This document shows positions 8,588 through 18,547 of a stretch of 64,000 nt of DNA, one piece after another. The stretch is from Bacteroides thetaiotaomicron VPI-5482 (GTDB taxonomy: Bacteria; Bacteroidota; Bacteroidia; Bacteroidales; Bacteroidaceae). The stretch is from NCBI RefSeq assembly GCF_000011065.1, contig NC_004663.1, positions 2,294,001 to 2,358,000 on the forward strand, read 5' to 3'. Made by a program: the position numbers and the translations under genes. The notes below the pieces were generated by a model, which was not told the DNA's origin, did no database searches, and saw nothing but the letters and a program-made list of their open reading frames with translations. Numbering within the stretch: position 1 is the stretch's first letter; every line of letters begins with the position of its first letter.

Positions 8588-9605
8588 ACTGCGAGAAGAA
8601 AGGACACTCCGACCGGAAGAATTCCGGCAACTGCTGACCGAATGTGACGGAGAATCATTGCGCTATATCAATAAACAGGCGCAAGAAGTCAGTCTCCGTC
8701 ATTTCGGAAACCGGATTTTTATTCGCGGACTGATTGAAGTCAGTAACTGTTGTCGAAATAACTGCTATTACTGCGGTATCCGGAAAGGGAATCCGAATCT
8801 GGAACGTTATCGGTTATCCACAGAAAATATACTGAATTGCTGCAAGCAAGGGTATGGACTCGGCTTCCGTACCTTTGTGCTGCAAGGAGGAGAAGACCCC
8901 GCACTGACAGAGGAACGGATAGAGGATATAGTCTCAACGATTCGCCGGAGTTATCCCGATTGCGCCATAACACTGTCACTCGGTGAAAAGTCACGGGAAG
9001 CATACGAACGTTTCTTTCAGGCAGGCGCCAACCGCTATCTGCTGCGTCACGAGACTTATGACAAAGAACATTATCAACAACTGCACCCTGCCGGTATGTC
9101 ATGCGAGCATCGTCTGCAATGCTTACGGGATTTAAAGGACATCGGCTATCAGACAGGCACCGGAATAATGGTCGGCAGTCCGGGACAGACGATAGAACAC
9201 CTGATTCAGGATATTCTGTTTATCGAACAGCTTCGCCCCGAAATGATTGGTATCGGCCCCTTCCTGTCTCATCGCGACACACCTTTTGCCCAGTCCCCCA
9301 GCGGAACCGTGGAACGGACGCTCCTTTTATTATCCATCTTCCGTCTGATGCATCCGTCGGCGCTGATTCCGGCAACTACGGCACTGGCTACCCTCACTCC
9401 CGACGGCCGGGAACAGGGAATACTGGCAGGCGCCAATGTTGTCATGCCCAATTTGTCGCCACAGGAAGAACGCAAAAAGTACAATCTGTATAATAACAAA
9501 GCCTCCCTCGGAGCGGAATCTGCGGAAGGACTCAACATATTGCAACAGCAGCTGGAAAAGATCGGTTATCAAATCTCCTTCTCCAGAGGCGATTACAAAC
9601 AATAA
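8568..9605 (+). CDS. hydE: [FeFe] hydrogenase maturase HydE, radical SAM enzyme
   Basis: HydE is a radical SAM enzyme needed to build the diiron subcluster of the H-cluster. The 345-residue product has the CX3CX2C iron-sulfur motif near residue 60 (CCRNNCYYCG), followed by GGEDP, the typical SAM-binding glycine segment. The length fits the family (about 345-350). The start overlaps the 3' end of the hydrogenase gene by 20 bases, which implies translational coupling. hydG begins five bases after its stop. It resembles biotin synthase, but the operon and sequence favour HydE. Confidence 0.93.
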   Translation: MRQWIDKLREERTLRPEEFRQLLTECDGESLRYINKQAQEVSLRHFGNRIFIRGLIEVSNCCRNNCYYCGIRKGNPNLERYRLSTENILNCCKQGYGLGFRTFVLQGGEDPALTEERIEDIVSTIRRSYPDCAITLSLGEKSREAYERFFQAGANRYLLRHETYDKEHYQQLHPAGMSCEHRLQCLRDLKDIGYQTGTGIMVGSPGQTIEHLIQDILFIEQLRPEMIGIGPFLSHRDTPFAQSPSGTVERTLLLLSIFRLMHPSALIPATTALATLTPDGREQGILAGANVVMPNLSPQEERKKYNLYNNKASLGAESAEGLNILQQQLEKIGYQISFSRGDYKQ

Positions 9606-9609
9606 AGAA

Positions 9610-11028
9610 ATGTATAAAGTAGATTCACCCCAAGCAGAAGAATTCATTCATCATGAAGAGATTCTGGAAACTCTTGAATATGCATGGAGTCACAAAGACA
9701 ACCGCGCATTCATAGAACAGCTGATCGAAAAAGCCGCTCTTTGCAAGGGACTGACGCACCGTGAAGCAGCTACCCTGCTGGAATGCGACCAACCTGACCT
9801 GATAGAACGAATCTTCCATCTCGCCAAAGAAATCAAACAGAAGTTTTACGGCAACCGTATCGTTATGTTCGCACCGCTTTACCTGTCGAACTATTGCGTA
9901 AACGGATGCGTATATTGCCCTTATCATGCCAAAAACAAAACAATCGCCCGCAAGAAACTGACGCAGGAAGAAATACGCAAGGAAGTAATCGCTTTGCAGG
10001 ATATGGGGCATAAACGTCTGGCACTTGAAGCCGGCGAACATCCGACTCTCAACTCACTGGAGTATATACTGGAATCCATCCGGACCATTTATAGTATCAG
10101 ACACAAGAATGGGGCTATCCGCCGTGTAAACGTAAATATCGCCGCCACTACCGTCGAGAACTATCGCCGGTTGAAAGATGCCGGCATCGGCACGTATATC
10201 CTATTTCAGGAAACTTATCACAAAAAGAACTACGAAGCTCTCCACCCCACCGGACCGAAAAGTAACTATGCTTATCATACCGAAGCAATGGACCGCGCCA
10301 TGGAAGGCGGCATAGACGATGTAGGAATGGGAGTACTCTTCGGACTGAATACCTATCGCTATGACTTCGTAGGATTACTGATGCACGCAGAACATCTGGA
10401 AGCCCGTTTCGGTGTGGGTCCGCACACTATCAGCGTACCGCGCATCTGTTCGGCGGACGACATCGATGCGGGGGATTTTCCCAATGCGATTTCCGATGAT
10501 ATATTCAGCAAGATTGTTGCTGTCATCCGGATAGCGGTTCCTTACACCGGCATGATTATATCCACACGTGAATCACAGGAGTCCCGCGAAAAAGTACTTG
10601 AACTCGGTATCTCACAAATCAGCGGCGGCTCCCGCACCAGCGTAGGCGGCTATGCGGAAACGGAACTTCCGGAAGATAACTCCGCACAATTTGATGTAAG
10701 CGACACCCGGACTCTGGACGAAGTGGTCAATTGGCTGCTCGAATCAGGATATATCCCCAGCTTCTGCACCGCCTGCTATCGGGAAGGACGCACCGGGGAC
10801 CGATTTATGTCCTTAGTCAAATCGGGACAGATAGCCAACTGCTGCGGCCCCAATGCATTAATGACTCTGAAAGAATACCTCGAAGATTATGCGTCGGAAG
10901 ACACCCGAATCAAAGGTATGAAGCTGATAGCCAAAGAGACCGACCGGATTCCGAATCCCAAAATCAGAGAAATAGCCATCCGGAACTTAAAAGATATTGC
11001 GGAAGGAAAAAGAGATTTCAGATTTTAA
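9610..11028 (+). CDS. hydG: [FeFe] hydrogenase maturase HydG, tyrosine-cleaving radical SAM enzyme
   Basis: HydG cleaves tyrosine and supplies the CO and CN ligands of the H-cluster iron. The chosen start (MYKVDSPQAEEFIHHEE) gives 472 residues, the family length; the frame is open 58 codons upstream but that part overlaps hydE. The radical SAM motif CVNGCVYC (CX3CX2C) lies near residue 90. The C-terminal segment CTACYREGRTGDRF followed by NCCGPNA supplies the cysteines of the second cluster that binds the dangler iron and separates HydG from ThiH. It sits between hydE and hydF in the operon. Confidence 0.95.
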   Translation: MYKVDSPQAEEFIHHEEILETLEYAWSHKDNRAFIEQLIEKAALCKGLTHREAATLLECDQPDLIERIFHLAKEIKQKFYGNRIVMFAPLYLSNYCVNGCVYCPYHAKNKTIARKKLTQEEIRKEVIALQDMGHKRLALEAGEHPTLNSLEYILESIRTIYSIRHKNGAIRRVNVNIAATTVENYRRLKDAGIGTYILFQETYHKKNYEALHPTGPKSNYAYHTEAMDRAMEGGIDDVGMGVLFGLNTYRYDFVGLLMHAEHLEARFGVGPHTISVPRICSADDIDAGDFPNAISDDIFSKIVAVIRIAVPYTGMIISTRESQESREKVLELGISQISGGSRTSVGGYAETELPEDNSAQFDVSDTRTLDEVVNWLLESGYIPSFCTACYREGRTGDRFMSLVKSGQIANCCGPNALMTLKEYLEDYASEDTRIKGMKLIAKETDRIPNPKIREIAIRNLKDIAEGKRDFRF

Positions 11029-11091
11029 GGGGCAAGGTGCCCCTGCCAAGTTTCCATGCGGATAATTAACGTTACAACAATTGCTTGATTT

Positions 11092-12309
11092 ATGAATTTA
11101 GTCCACACCCCCAATGCCAACCGGCTCCACATCGCCCTCTTCGGAAAGCGTAACAGCGGAAAATCCTCCCTGATCAATGCACTGACCGGACAGGATACCG
11201 CTCTTGTTTCCGATACTCCCGGAACAACGACCGACTCCGTGCAGAAAGCAATGGAAATTCACGGTATCGGTCCTTGCCTGTTCATTGATACTCCGGGATT
11301 TGACGATGAAGGTGAACTAGGAAACAGGCGTATCGAACGCACATGGAAAGCCGTAGAGAAAACCGATATCGCCCTTCTGCTTTGTGCAGGTGGTGGCTCT
11401 GCCGAGGAAACCGGAGAACCGGACTTTACCGAAGAACTTCATTGGCTGGAACAACTCAAGGCAAAAAACATCCCGACCATTCTGCTCATCAACAAGGCAG
11501 ATATACGGAAGAACACCGCATCCCTTGCCATCCGGATAAAGGAGACTTTTGGAAGCCAGCCGATTCCTGTCAGTGCCAAAGAGAAGACAGGCGTCGAACT
11601 GATACGACAAGCCATTCTGGAAAAGTTGCCGGAAGATTTCGATCAGCAAAGTATCACAGGCAGCCTGGTAACGGAAGGAGATCTTGTCTTGCTGGTCATG
11701 CCACAAGATATTCAAGCCCCCAAAGGGAGGCTTATTTTGCCACAAGTACAGACAATGCGGGAATTGCTCGACAAGAAATGTCTGATCATGAGCTGCACCA
11801 CAGATAAGTTACAGGAAACGTTGCAAGCCCTCTCCCGCCCTCCTAAACTGATTATTACAGACTCACAAGTCTTTAAAACAGTCTACGAGCAAAAGCCTGA
11901 AGAAAGCAGACTGACCTCTTTTTCTGTTCTTTTTGCAGGTTATAAAGGAGATATCCGGTACTATGTGAAAAGTGCCTCAGCCATCGGAAGTCTGACAGAA
12001 TCTTCCCGTGTACTGATAGCCGAAGCCTGCACACACGCCCCTCTATCCGAAGACATCGGGAGAGTAAAACTCCCGCATCTGTTAAGAAAGCGGATTGGAG
12101 AAAAGTTATCGATAGATATCGTGGCGGGAACTGATTTCCCGCAGGATCTTACTCCTTATTCTTTGGTTATCCATTGCGGCGCTTGTATGTTCAACCGCAA
12201 ATATGTGCTGAGCCGCATCGAAAGAGCAAGGTTACAAAATGTGCCGATGACAAATTACGGAGTAGCTATCGCTTTCCTCAACGGGATACTTAATCAAATA
12301 GAATATTAA
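11092..12309 (+). CDS. hydF: [FeFe] hydrogenase maturation GTPase HydF
   Basis: HydF is the GTPase scaffold that carries the diiron precursor to the hydrogenase. The 405-residue product has G1 GKRNSGKSSLIN at about residue 14, G3 DTPGFDDEG, and G4 NKAD. The C-terminal HCGACMFNRK supplies HCxxC, the cluster-binding element expected in HydF. It follows hydG by 63 bases that include a small GGGGC/GCCCC hairpin but no T-run, so read-through from the operon promoter is likely. It is the last maturase; an exported peptidase follows. Confidence 0.95.
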   Translation: MNLVHTPNANRLHIALFGKRNSGKSSLINALTGQDTALVSDTPGTTTDSVQKAMEIHGIGPCLFIDTPGFDDEGELGNRRIERTWKAVEKTDIALLLCAGGGSAEETGEPDFTEELHWLEQLKAKNIPTILLINKADIRKNTASLAIRIKETFGSQPIPVSAKEKTGVELIRQAILEKLPEDFDQQSITGSLVTEGDLVLLVMPQDIQAPKGRLILPQVQTMRELLDKKCLIMSCTTDKLQETLQALSRPPKLIITDSQVFKTVYEQKPEESRLTSFSVLFAGYKGDIRYYVKSASAIGSLTESSRVLIAEACTHAPLSEDIGRVKLPHLLRKRIGEKLSIDIVAGTDFPQDLTPYSLVIHCGACMFNRKYVLSRIERARLQNVPMTNYGVAIAFLNGILNQIEY

Positions 12310-12397
12310 AATAAAAAGAACAGAATCTTGCAGACTTCAAGCATTTGTCTTATATTAGTCACGCAATCAAATATTTATTAACTTTAGACATAAACAA

Positions 12398-14935
12398 ATG
12401 AAAAAGAGAACTATGGCTTTGGCCATCTTTCTGGCAACCGGTGTTACTATGCAAGCACAAGACCGACTGACACAGTACAAAGTCCGGAATGCCATCAGCG
12501 TTCGTACCCCCATTATGAACGACAGCATCAATCCTAAAGGAGAAAAACACACCAAAAAGATGTTACTCCAAACCCCGGTCGTACTACATTTGCCGGATGC
12601 GCCGATGCAGTCGCTCACTGCGGACACAGCCGGGTATCTCAGCTTCGAGAAAGCGGATAAAGACAATAAACTTTATCTGGTTAAGACTCAGATTCGTGCA
12701 GAACGTTTCCTGAAAGGGAAGTTGAAAATCACCTCCCCCGTCCGCTGGGAAGTCTTCATTGACGGAGCCTCCAAGCAAGTAAAGGATGCGGCAGAAGACA
12801 GCATCACCTCCGGCTCATCACGTGACATCGCTCTCAGCCTTGAACCGGAGCGGGATTACGAGATAATCATCAAACTGCTTTCTGCTTCCGATGACAAAGC
12901 GGCACCAACGCTGAAATGCGAACTGATCAAAGACGAGAAATTCAAAGACATTGCCTGCAATCTAGATCCGGAAGCAAAGAAGCGTTTTTCTCTAGACAAT
13001 ACAGTTTATGGCAACCGTGCCATCGCTGTTTCCATCTCTCCCAGCGGAAAGTATCTGTTGACCCGTTATTGGGATAACCACGCCGCCAAACGCTCACGCA
13101 CTTATTGCGAACTGACGGAACTAAAGAGCGGAAAAGTACTCCTGACCAATCTCAGAGACGGCATGAGTTGGATGCCCAAAAGTGATAAACTATACTACAC
13201 AGTAACCGCCCTGACAGGAAATGACGTAATCACCCTCGACCCTGCCACACTCCGCGAAGAAACAATTTTGCAAAGTATTCCCGAACAGAGTTTCAGATGG
13301 TCGCCCAACGAAGATTTTCTGATTTACTATCCCCGCGAAGAAGGAGTCAAAGAAGATGGTCCTCTCCGCCGCATCGTAAGTCCTGCAGACCGTATTCCCA
13401 ATTCTCGCGGACGGAGTTTCCTTGCGAAATACAACCTGGCCGACGGTATCTCCGAGCGCCTGACTTATGGCAACCACAGCACATATCTGCAAGATATTTC
13501 TCCGGACGGAAAATACATGTTATACAGTACATCCAAAGAAAACATCACTCAACGTCCGTTCTCTCTGTCCTCACTTTATCAGGTAGATTTGGAAACGTTG
13601 AAAGTGGATACCCTTTTCTATGAAGATCGCTTTGTTGGAGGCGCGGGCTACTCTCCTGACGGCAAGCAGCTATTGCTGACCGGCAGCCCCGAAGCGTTCG
13701 GCGGCATCGGAAAGAATTGTGGCAACCACCCTATTGCCAATGATTTCGATACTCAAGCCTTTATTATGGATTTGAGTACCCGCAAGATACAGCCGATTAC
13801 CAAAGACTTTAATCCGACAGTCAGCCCTCTGCAATGGAATCATGGCGATGGGTGCATCTATTTCAATACGGACGATGGCGATTGCAAAAACATCTATCGT
13901 TATTCTCCGAAGGACGGAAAATTTGAGAAGCTGAACCTTGAAACGGATGTTACCAGCGCTTTCGCTCTGTCCGAATACAATCCGGGCATCGCAGCTTACA
14001 TCGGTCAATCGGACTACAATGCCGGAGTAGCCTATCTCTATGACATGAAGAAAAAAACTTCCAGCCTGCTTGCCGATCCGATGAAACCGATTCTGGAGAA
14101 AATAGAATTAGGCAAAACAGAGCCGTGGAACTTTACCGCTTCCGACGGAACTGTCATCACTGGCAAGATGTGCCTGCCTCCGAATTTCGATCCGAACAAG
14201 AAATATCCGATGATCGTATATTACTATGGCGGTACGACTCCGACTACCCGCGGAATCAGTAATCCGTATTGCGCACAATTATTCGCTTCACGTGACTATG
14301 TGGTCTACGTCATCCAGCCTAGCGGAACGATTGGCTTCGGACAGGAATTCTCCGCCCGCCACGTCAATGCGTGGGGCAAACGTACAGCAGATGACATCAT
14401 CGAAGGCACGAAGCAATTCTGCAAAGAGCATCCGTTTGTGGATGAAAAGAAAATCGGATGTCTCGGTGCTTCTTATGGCGGATTCATGACGCAGTATTTA
14501 CAGACGCAGACGGATATTTTCGCCGCTGCCGTGTCGCACGCCGGAATCAGTGACGTGACCAGCTACTGGGGGGAAGGTTACTGGGGGTATTCCTACAATG
14601 CCATCGCCGCAGCCGACAGTTACCCGTGGAAGGACCCGGACTTGTTCACCAAACAAGGCTCCCTGTTCAACGCCGACAAGATAAACACTCCGTTACTGCT
14701 GCTACACGGTACGGTAGATACCAATGTACCTATCGGTGAAAGTATCCAGCTTTTCAACGCTTTGAAGATACTTGGCAAGACTGTAGAATTCGTGACCGTA
14801 GACGGAGAAAACCATTTCATCTCCGATTATGACAAGCGAATCAAATGGCATAATTCCATCATGGCATGGTTTGCCCGTTGGCTACAGGATCAGCCGGAAT
14901 GGTGGAAGGAAATGTATCCGGAACGCCATTTATAA
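12398..14935 (+). CDS. Exported S9 family serine peptidase (prolyl oligopeptidase type)
   Basis: This 845-residue exported peptidase starts with a signal peptide (MKKRTMALAIFLATG, ending near MQAQ). The C-terminal alpha/beta-hydrolase domain carries GASYGGF (Ser692), HGTVDTNV (Asp774) and GENHF (His806), the S9 catalytic triad. The middle of the protein should be the beta-propeller gate. S9 enzymes trim short peptides, often after proline or acidic residues; the specificity cannot be read from sequence. It follows hydF by 88 bases. A TAACTTTA just before the ATG hints at a separate promoter, so it may not belong to the hydrogenase operon. A strong terminator follows. Confidence 0.9.
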   Translation: MKKRTMALAIFLATGVTMQAQDRLTQYKVRNAISVRTPIMNDSINPKGEKHTKKMLLQTPVVLHLPDAPMQSLTADTAGYLSFEKADKDNKLYLVKTQIRAERFLKGKLKITSPVRWEVFIDGASKQVKDAAEDSITSGSSRDIALSLEPERDYEIIIKLLSASDDKAAPTLKCELIKDEKFKDIACNLDPEAKKRFSLDNTVYGNRAIAVSISPSGKYLLTRYWDNHAAKRSRTYCELTELKSGKVLLTNLRDGMSWMPKSDKLYYTVTALTGNDVITLDPATLREETILQSIPEQSFRWSPNEDFLIYYPREEGVKEDGPLRRIVSPADRIPNSRGRSFLAKYNLADGISERLTYGNHSTYLQDISPDGKYMLYSTSKENITQRPFSLSSLYQVDLETLKVDTLFYEDRFVGGAGYSPDGKQLLLTGSPEAFGGIGKNCGNHPIANDFDTQAFIMDLSTRKIQPITKDFNPTVSPLQWNHGDGCIYFNTDDGDCKNIYRYSPKDGKFEKLNLETDVTSAFALSEYNPGIAAYIGQSDYNAGVAYLYDMKKKTSSLLADPMKPILEKIELGKTEPWNFTASDGTVITGKMCLPPNFDPNKKYPMIVYYYGGTTPTTRGISNPYCAQLFASRDYVVYVIQPSGTIGFGQEFSARHVNAWGKRTADDIIEGTKQFCKEHPFVDEKKIGCLGASYGGFMTQYLQTQTDIFAAAVSHAGISDVTSYWGEGYWGYSYNAIAAADSYPWKDPDLFTKQGSLFNADKINTPLLLLHGTVDTNVPIGESIQLFNALKILGKTVEFVTVDGENHFISDYDKRIKWHNSIMAWFARWLQDQPEWWKEMYPERHL

Positions 14936-14949
14936 TTTATGATAAATAC

Positions 14950-15008
14950 GTATCCCCGGTCGTACACAAGAGTAATTCTTGGATATACGACCGGGGATAC
15001 TTTTTTTT
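14950..15008 (+). terminator. Rho-independent terminator after the S9 peptidase gene
   Basis: A perfect 15-bp stem (14950-14964 with 14986-15000, GTATCCCCGGTCGTA and its complement) encloses a 21-base loop and is followed by eight T residues at 15001-15008. Confidence 0.92.
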
Positions 15009-15020
15009 GAGCAATCTCAT

Positions 15021-16421
15021 CTATTTTAATTCTACCTCGATAGCTGCCGGATAAAGTCGTTGCGGATCGAAGAACACCGCACAGCTATTAACCATATTCT
15101 TCAAATCAGCCTTTACTTTTCCCTCGAAAACCTTTTTGCCATTCACCGTCAGAGTCACCTTTTCAGTTAAATCGACCAGCTCGTCGCAGAGATAAATGAC
15201 CACTTTCCCTTTATGCGCCTGCGCATATTTCTTCGCAAACTTCATCTCTATTCCCCATCGTTGATCCTTCTCCGTGGCTTCATAAACAACATCATCGACT
15301 TTCAATGAAATATGATTTCCCGAAATACTCATTTCATAATAAGTACGCGACTTCCCCTCTTCATCGGATCTTTCCTTCACATACAGATTATAAAATCCTT
15401 TCCGGTAGAGTCCGTCCATTTCAAAATTCTCCCAGCTTACATATTTGGGATAAGGATTACGGACATATTGCTTCAGCCAGGGAGTCGTCGGACGATAATC
15501 AATACTATGCCCCATTCCGGGAATCAGTTCTATCTTGTGAGTGAAATAGCCGGGATGCTGATGCGCCAAACTATCGAATGCTTCCCGTACATATCCGGTC
15601 AGTGTATTCCGGTAGAATCCAGTATCCTTATCTCCTGTCCGCAAAGAAAAAGCAATATTACTACAATTCTCCGCAGGAGCATTCTTTAAAGGTTCCCCTC
15701 CTGCCATCGGTCCCGCAGCAGCCCAATAATCAGCATAAAATGAGGCCAGACGCTGACTGCCATATCCGCCTTCCGAGATTCCAAAAACATACACTCTGTT
15801 GGGATCAATCTTTCCCAAGAGTAAGGATTGTCGCAGCAATTTCTCCCAGGCAAACTGTTTAGCTTTCTGCCACCAACGATAGTACTCGCCTTCGTTCGGA
15901 ATCTGTGGTATAAAGTAAACGGAAGGAGCATCATCAAAATTCCGGCAAATATTCAATCCGGTACTCCATTCCCGCTCTTTGGGTCCCGAACCATGCAGAT
16001 AGAGGAATAATGGAAGTTCATTTCCTATTTCATCTGTCCCTTTCATTCCCCAGTAATAGGGCATCACTGCATTGGGTTCCAAACTATCAGGAAGTTTCCA
16101 GTAGCCGGTAGAAGCGGATGAGAGTGTATCCAAAGCTATTAATTTTTCTTCTTTAAAACCATCATTTGCCTCTTTCCACAACTGCCATACGACATCACGA
16201 TAGTGTTCTACTTCTGACAGTTTCAACGGTTTTCCTGCGTCAAAAGTGGTTGTCTTACCGGAAAGAGATTCAGAAAAGAACGTAACAATCTCTTTTCTTG
16301 TCTGTGCCTTCACCGACTTCCCGGGGTATTTCTCATTTGCTTCGAGTTCATGAGCTACTGAAGAAACAACACTGGCGGCACAGACTATGCTTAGAAAAAA
16401 CGTGTTTTTTATTGTTTTCAT
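15021..16421 (-). CDS. Exported alpha/beta-hydrolase, esterase-like
   Basis: This is an exported esterase-type enzyme of 466 residues. The start at 16421 gives a clean signal peptide (MKTIKNTFFLSIVCAASVVS); the frame is open nine codons upstream without improving it. The hydrolase core has LFLYLHGSG (oxyanion region, about residue 140), FGISEGGYG with nucleophile Ser216 in GxSxGG, and GMGHSIDYR for the His. About 120 residues after the hydrolase core have a beta-sandwich look. The fold resembles the PHB depolymerase/feruloyl esterase group, so a carbohydrate or feruloyl ester is a plausible substrate, but that is inference. It stands alone on the minus strand with a long upstream region that holds a 22-bp repeat array. 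Confidence 0.75.
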   Translation of the reverse strand: MKTIKNTFFLSIVCAASVVSSVAHELEANEKYPGKSVKAQTRKEIVTFFSESLSGKTTTFDAGKPLKLSEVEHYRDVVWQLWKEANDGFKEEKLIALDTLSSASTGYWKLPDSLEPNAVMPYYWGMKGTDEIGNELPLFLYLHGSGPKEREWSTGLNICRNFDDAPSVYFIPQIPNEGEYYRWWQKAKQFAWEKLLRQSLLLGKIDPNRVYVFGISEGGYGSQRLASFYADYWAAAGPMAGGEPLKNAPAENCSNIAFSLRTGDKDTGFYRNTLTGYVREAFDSLAHQHPGYFTHKIELIPGMGHSIDYRPTTPWLKQYVRNPYPKYVSWENFEMDGLYRKGFYNLYVKERSDEEGKSRTYYEMSISGNHISLKVDDVVYEATEKDQRWGIEMKFAKKYAQAHKGKVVIYLCDELVDLTEKVTLTVNGKKVFEGKVKADLKNMVNSCAVFFDPQRLYPAAIEVELK

Positions 16422-16690
16422 ACTACTTTGGAGTTTGTCGTTTTTCATATATTTGCTAACGATTTAATGTATGCACAAAGATAGAAATTACTGTCCGGTT
16501 CTCCTTACCTTTTCAGTCTAATCTAAAAACTAATATCCAAAGTTTTTAATTAAGAAGTAGAATTAAGCCTTCCGAGAATATGATCCCCAAAAGTAATTGT
16601 TACATATAATTACCATTCCATTCTATATAGTTTCCGATAGTCAGTTTTCATTCGAAACCACATCCTTATATCTTTACAAAAACAAAAACG

Positions 16691-16778
16691 GCCTTTAATA
16701 AACACGGATTCTGTTTATAATAAACTTATCGCACGTTTATTATAAACGGTACCCAAGTTTATTAAAAACGATATTCGT
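16691..16778. repeat. Four direct 22-bp repeats, each with a 13-bp near-palindrome
   Basis: Boxes start at 16691, 16713, 16735 and 16757, exactly 22 bases apart. The second and third are GTTTATAATAAAC and GTTTATTATAAAC, reverse complements of each other. The fourth is GTTTATTAAAAAC, and the first matches at 10 of 13 positions. The 9-base spacers are unrelated. The array lies 270-350 bases upstream of the esterase start. It may be a set of operator sites two helical turns apart. Confidence 0.75.
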
Positions 16779-16825
16779 CCCTTTTTAAGTAAGAGACGAA
16801 ATGTAGCAGGCATAATTAACGACAA

Positions 16826-16859
16826 AATGGGGCAATAATCATCTGATCATTGCCCCATT
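16826..16859. terminator. Hairpin downstream of hisS, possible terminator
   Basis: AATGGGGCAAT (16826-16836) pairs perfectly with ATTGCCCCATT (16849-16859) around a 12-base loop. On the minus strand a short ATTTTG follows, so it could end hisS transcripts, though the T-run is weak and it lies 170 bases after the stop. Confidence 0.45.
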
Positions 16860-17031
16860 CCAAGTTCTTCTGATACTTATAAGTAACAGTATAAAGGTGA
16901 TATTTATGTATCTATTTTTCTTATTACATTCATCTTATTTATGCCTTTTCTTTTCTCAAAGATACAACATAAAAAGTCATTTGTCAAGTACTTCACCGGA
17001 AAAGCGGATATTCTTACTCTATACCCTGCTT

Positions 17032-18396
17032 TTAGTTGCGCAAAGCAGCTATCAGTTCTTCCACCGAAACAAGATTCTGTTCGCCGGTTTCCATATTCTT
17101 CAGCATTGCTTTGCCTTCATTCATTTCGTTCTCTCCTACGATAGCTACGAACGGAACACTCTTGGCATTGGCATAGCTCATCTGCTTCTTCATCTTTGCC
17201 GCATCCGGGAAGATTTCCGCACGGATACCTGCCGCACGAACTTTTGCCAGCATACTCATGGAGAAAGCAGCTTCTTTATCACCAAAGTTTACGAACATCA
17301 ATTCCGTACCGTTCACTGCTTCCTTCGGATAAAGTTCCAGTTGATTCAATACATCGAAAATACGGTCTGCACCAAAAGAAATGCCGACTCCCGACACACC
17401 GGCCATACCGAATACTCCTGTCAGGTTGTCATAGCGACCGCCACCGGTGATACTGCCGATCTGCACATCCAGCGCTTTCACTTCGAAGATAGCACCGGTA
17501 TAATAATTCAATCCGCGAGCCAGCGTCAAGTCAAGTTCGATTTCATTTTTCAAGCCCATTGTTTCCAATGTGCCCAGAATAAATTCGCTTTCTTCGACTC
17601 CTTTCATGCCTGTCTCACTGGCTGCCAGCACGCTCTTTAGTGTAGCCAGCTTTTCAGTATTGGTTCCGCTCAGCAGAATGATCGGCTGCAATTTGGCAAT
17701 CGCCTCATCACTGATCCCTTTCTCTTTCAGTTCCGCATTGACGTTCTCCAGACCAATCTTATCCAGCTTGTCAATAGCCACTGTGATATCTACAATCTTA
17801 TCCGCTTCACCGATAATCTCAGCGATACCGGAAAGAATCTTGCGGTTATTGATCTTAATACACACACGGATGTTGAAACGGCTGAATACTGTATCGACAA
17901 TCTGCATCAGTTCTACTTCATTCAGCAGTGAATCGCTGCCGACAACATCAGCGTCGCATTGATAGAACTCACGGTAACGTCCTTTCTGCGGACGGTCTGC
18001 ACGCCATACCGGCTGTATCTGATAACGCTTGAACGGGAAAGTTATTTCATCGCGGTGCATCACCACGTAACGGGCAAAAGGCACTGTCAAGTCATAGCGC
18101 AAACCTTTCTCACAGAATTTGCTTGCCAGCTTAACAGCATTACGACTCAATAACTCTTCATCCGTGATGCCGGAAAAATAATCTCCGGAGTTCTGAATCT
18201 TAAATAGAAGTTTGTCACCCTCATCGCCATATTTCCCCATCAGTGTAGAAAGCATCTCCATCGACGGAGTTTCTATCTGCTGGAAACCATACAGATGATA
18301 TACGTCACGAATCGTATTGAATATATAATTACGCTTCGCCATTTCTACCGGCGAAAAGTCACGAGTTCCTTTAGGAATACTTGGTTTTGCTGCCAT
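17032..18396 (-). CDS. hisS: Histidine-tRNA ligase
   Basis: HisS is the class II synthetase that charges tRNA-His. The 454-residue product has motif 1 around KGTRDFSP, motif 2 in [18 protein letters not shown], the histidine-specific segment [11 protein letters not shown], and motif 3 in [10 protein letters not shown], with GGGRYDNL before it. A C-terminal anticodon-binding domain follows (about residues 360-454). The length is normal for a Bacteroidetes HisS. TAAATTTG at 18428-18435 on the minus strand is a good -7 element 31 bases ahead of the ATG. Confidence 0.98.
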
Positions 18397-18427
18397 GATA
18401 TAATTACTGTTTAGTATTTTAATTGCG

Positions 18428-18435
18428 CAAATTTA
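18428..18435 (-). promoter_or_regulatory. -7 promoter element of hisS
   Basis: TAAATTTG on the minus strand fits TAnnTTTG, 31 bases ahead of the hisS ATG. No TTTG sits at the standard distance. Confidence 0.45.
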
Positions 18436-18483
18436 CTGCAAATTTCCGAGCAACGCTTGCATATATCTAAAAAAAACATCAAT

Positions 18484-18526
18484 AAAAAAAGAACGCCTCC
18501 ATAGTCTTTGAAAACGATGGAGGCGT
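18484..18526 (-). terminator. Terminator of the zinc metallopeptidase gene
   Basis: ACGCCTCCAT (18493-18502) pairs with ATGGAGGCGT (18517-18526). On the minus strand the stem is followed by TTCTTTTTTTATT. Confidence 0.88.
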
Positions 18527-18547
18527 CAAAACGATTAATCTTATCTC

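Larger units (their letters stand above)
16422..17031. other. 610-base intergenic region with a 22-bp repeat array and a hairpin
   Basis: This AT-rich stretch between the hisS stop and the esterase start has no convincing coding frame. It contains four 22-bp repeat units (16691-16778) and an 11-bp perfect hairpin (16826-16859), both listed separately. I see no exact TAnnTTTG/TTTG pair for the esterase. Confidence 0.7.

Noticed and set aside
11029..11091. Terminator between hydG and hydF
   Set aside because: The GGGGC/GCCCC hairpin is short and no T-run follows.
16691..16778. CRISPR-like look of the 22-bp repeat arrays (also 55158-55473)
   Set aside because: Spacers are only 9 bases or absent, the repeats are short and degenerate, and no cas gene is in the window.
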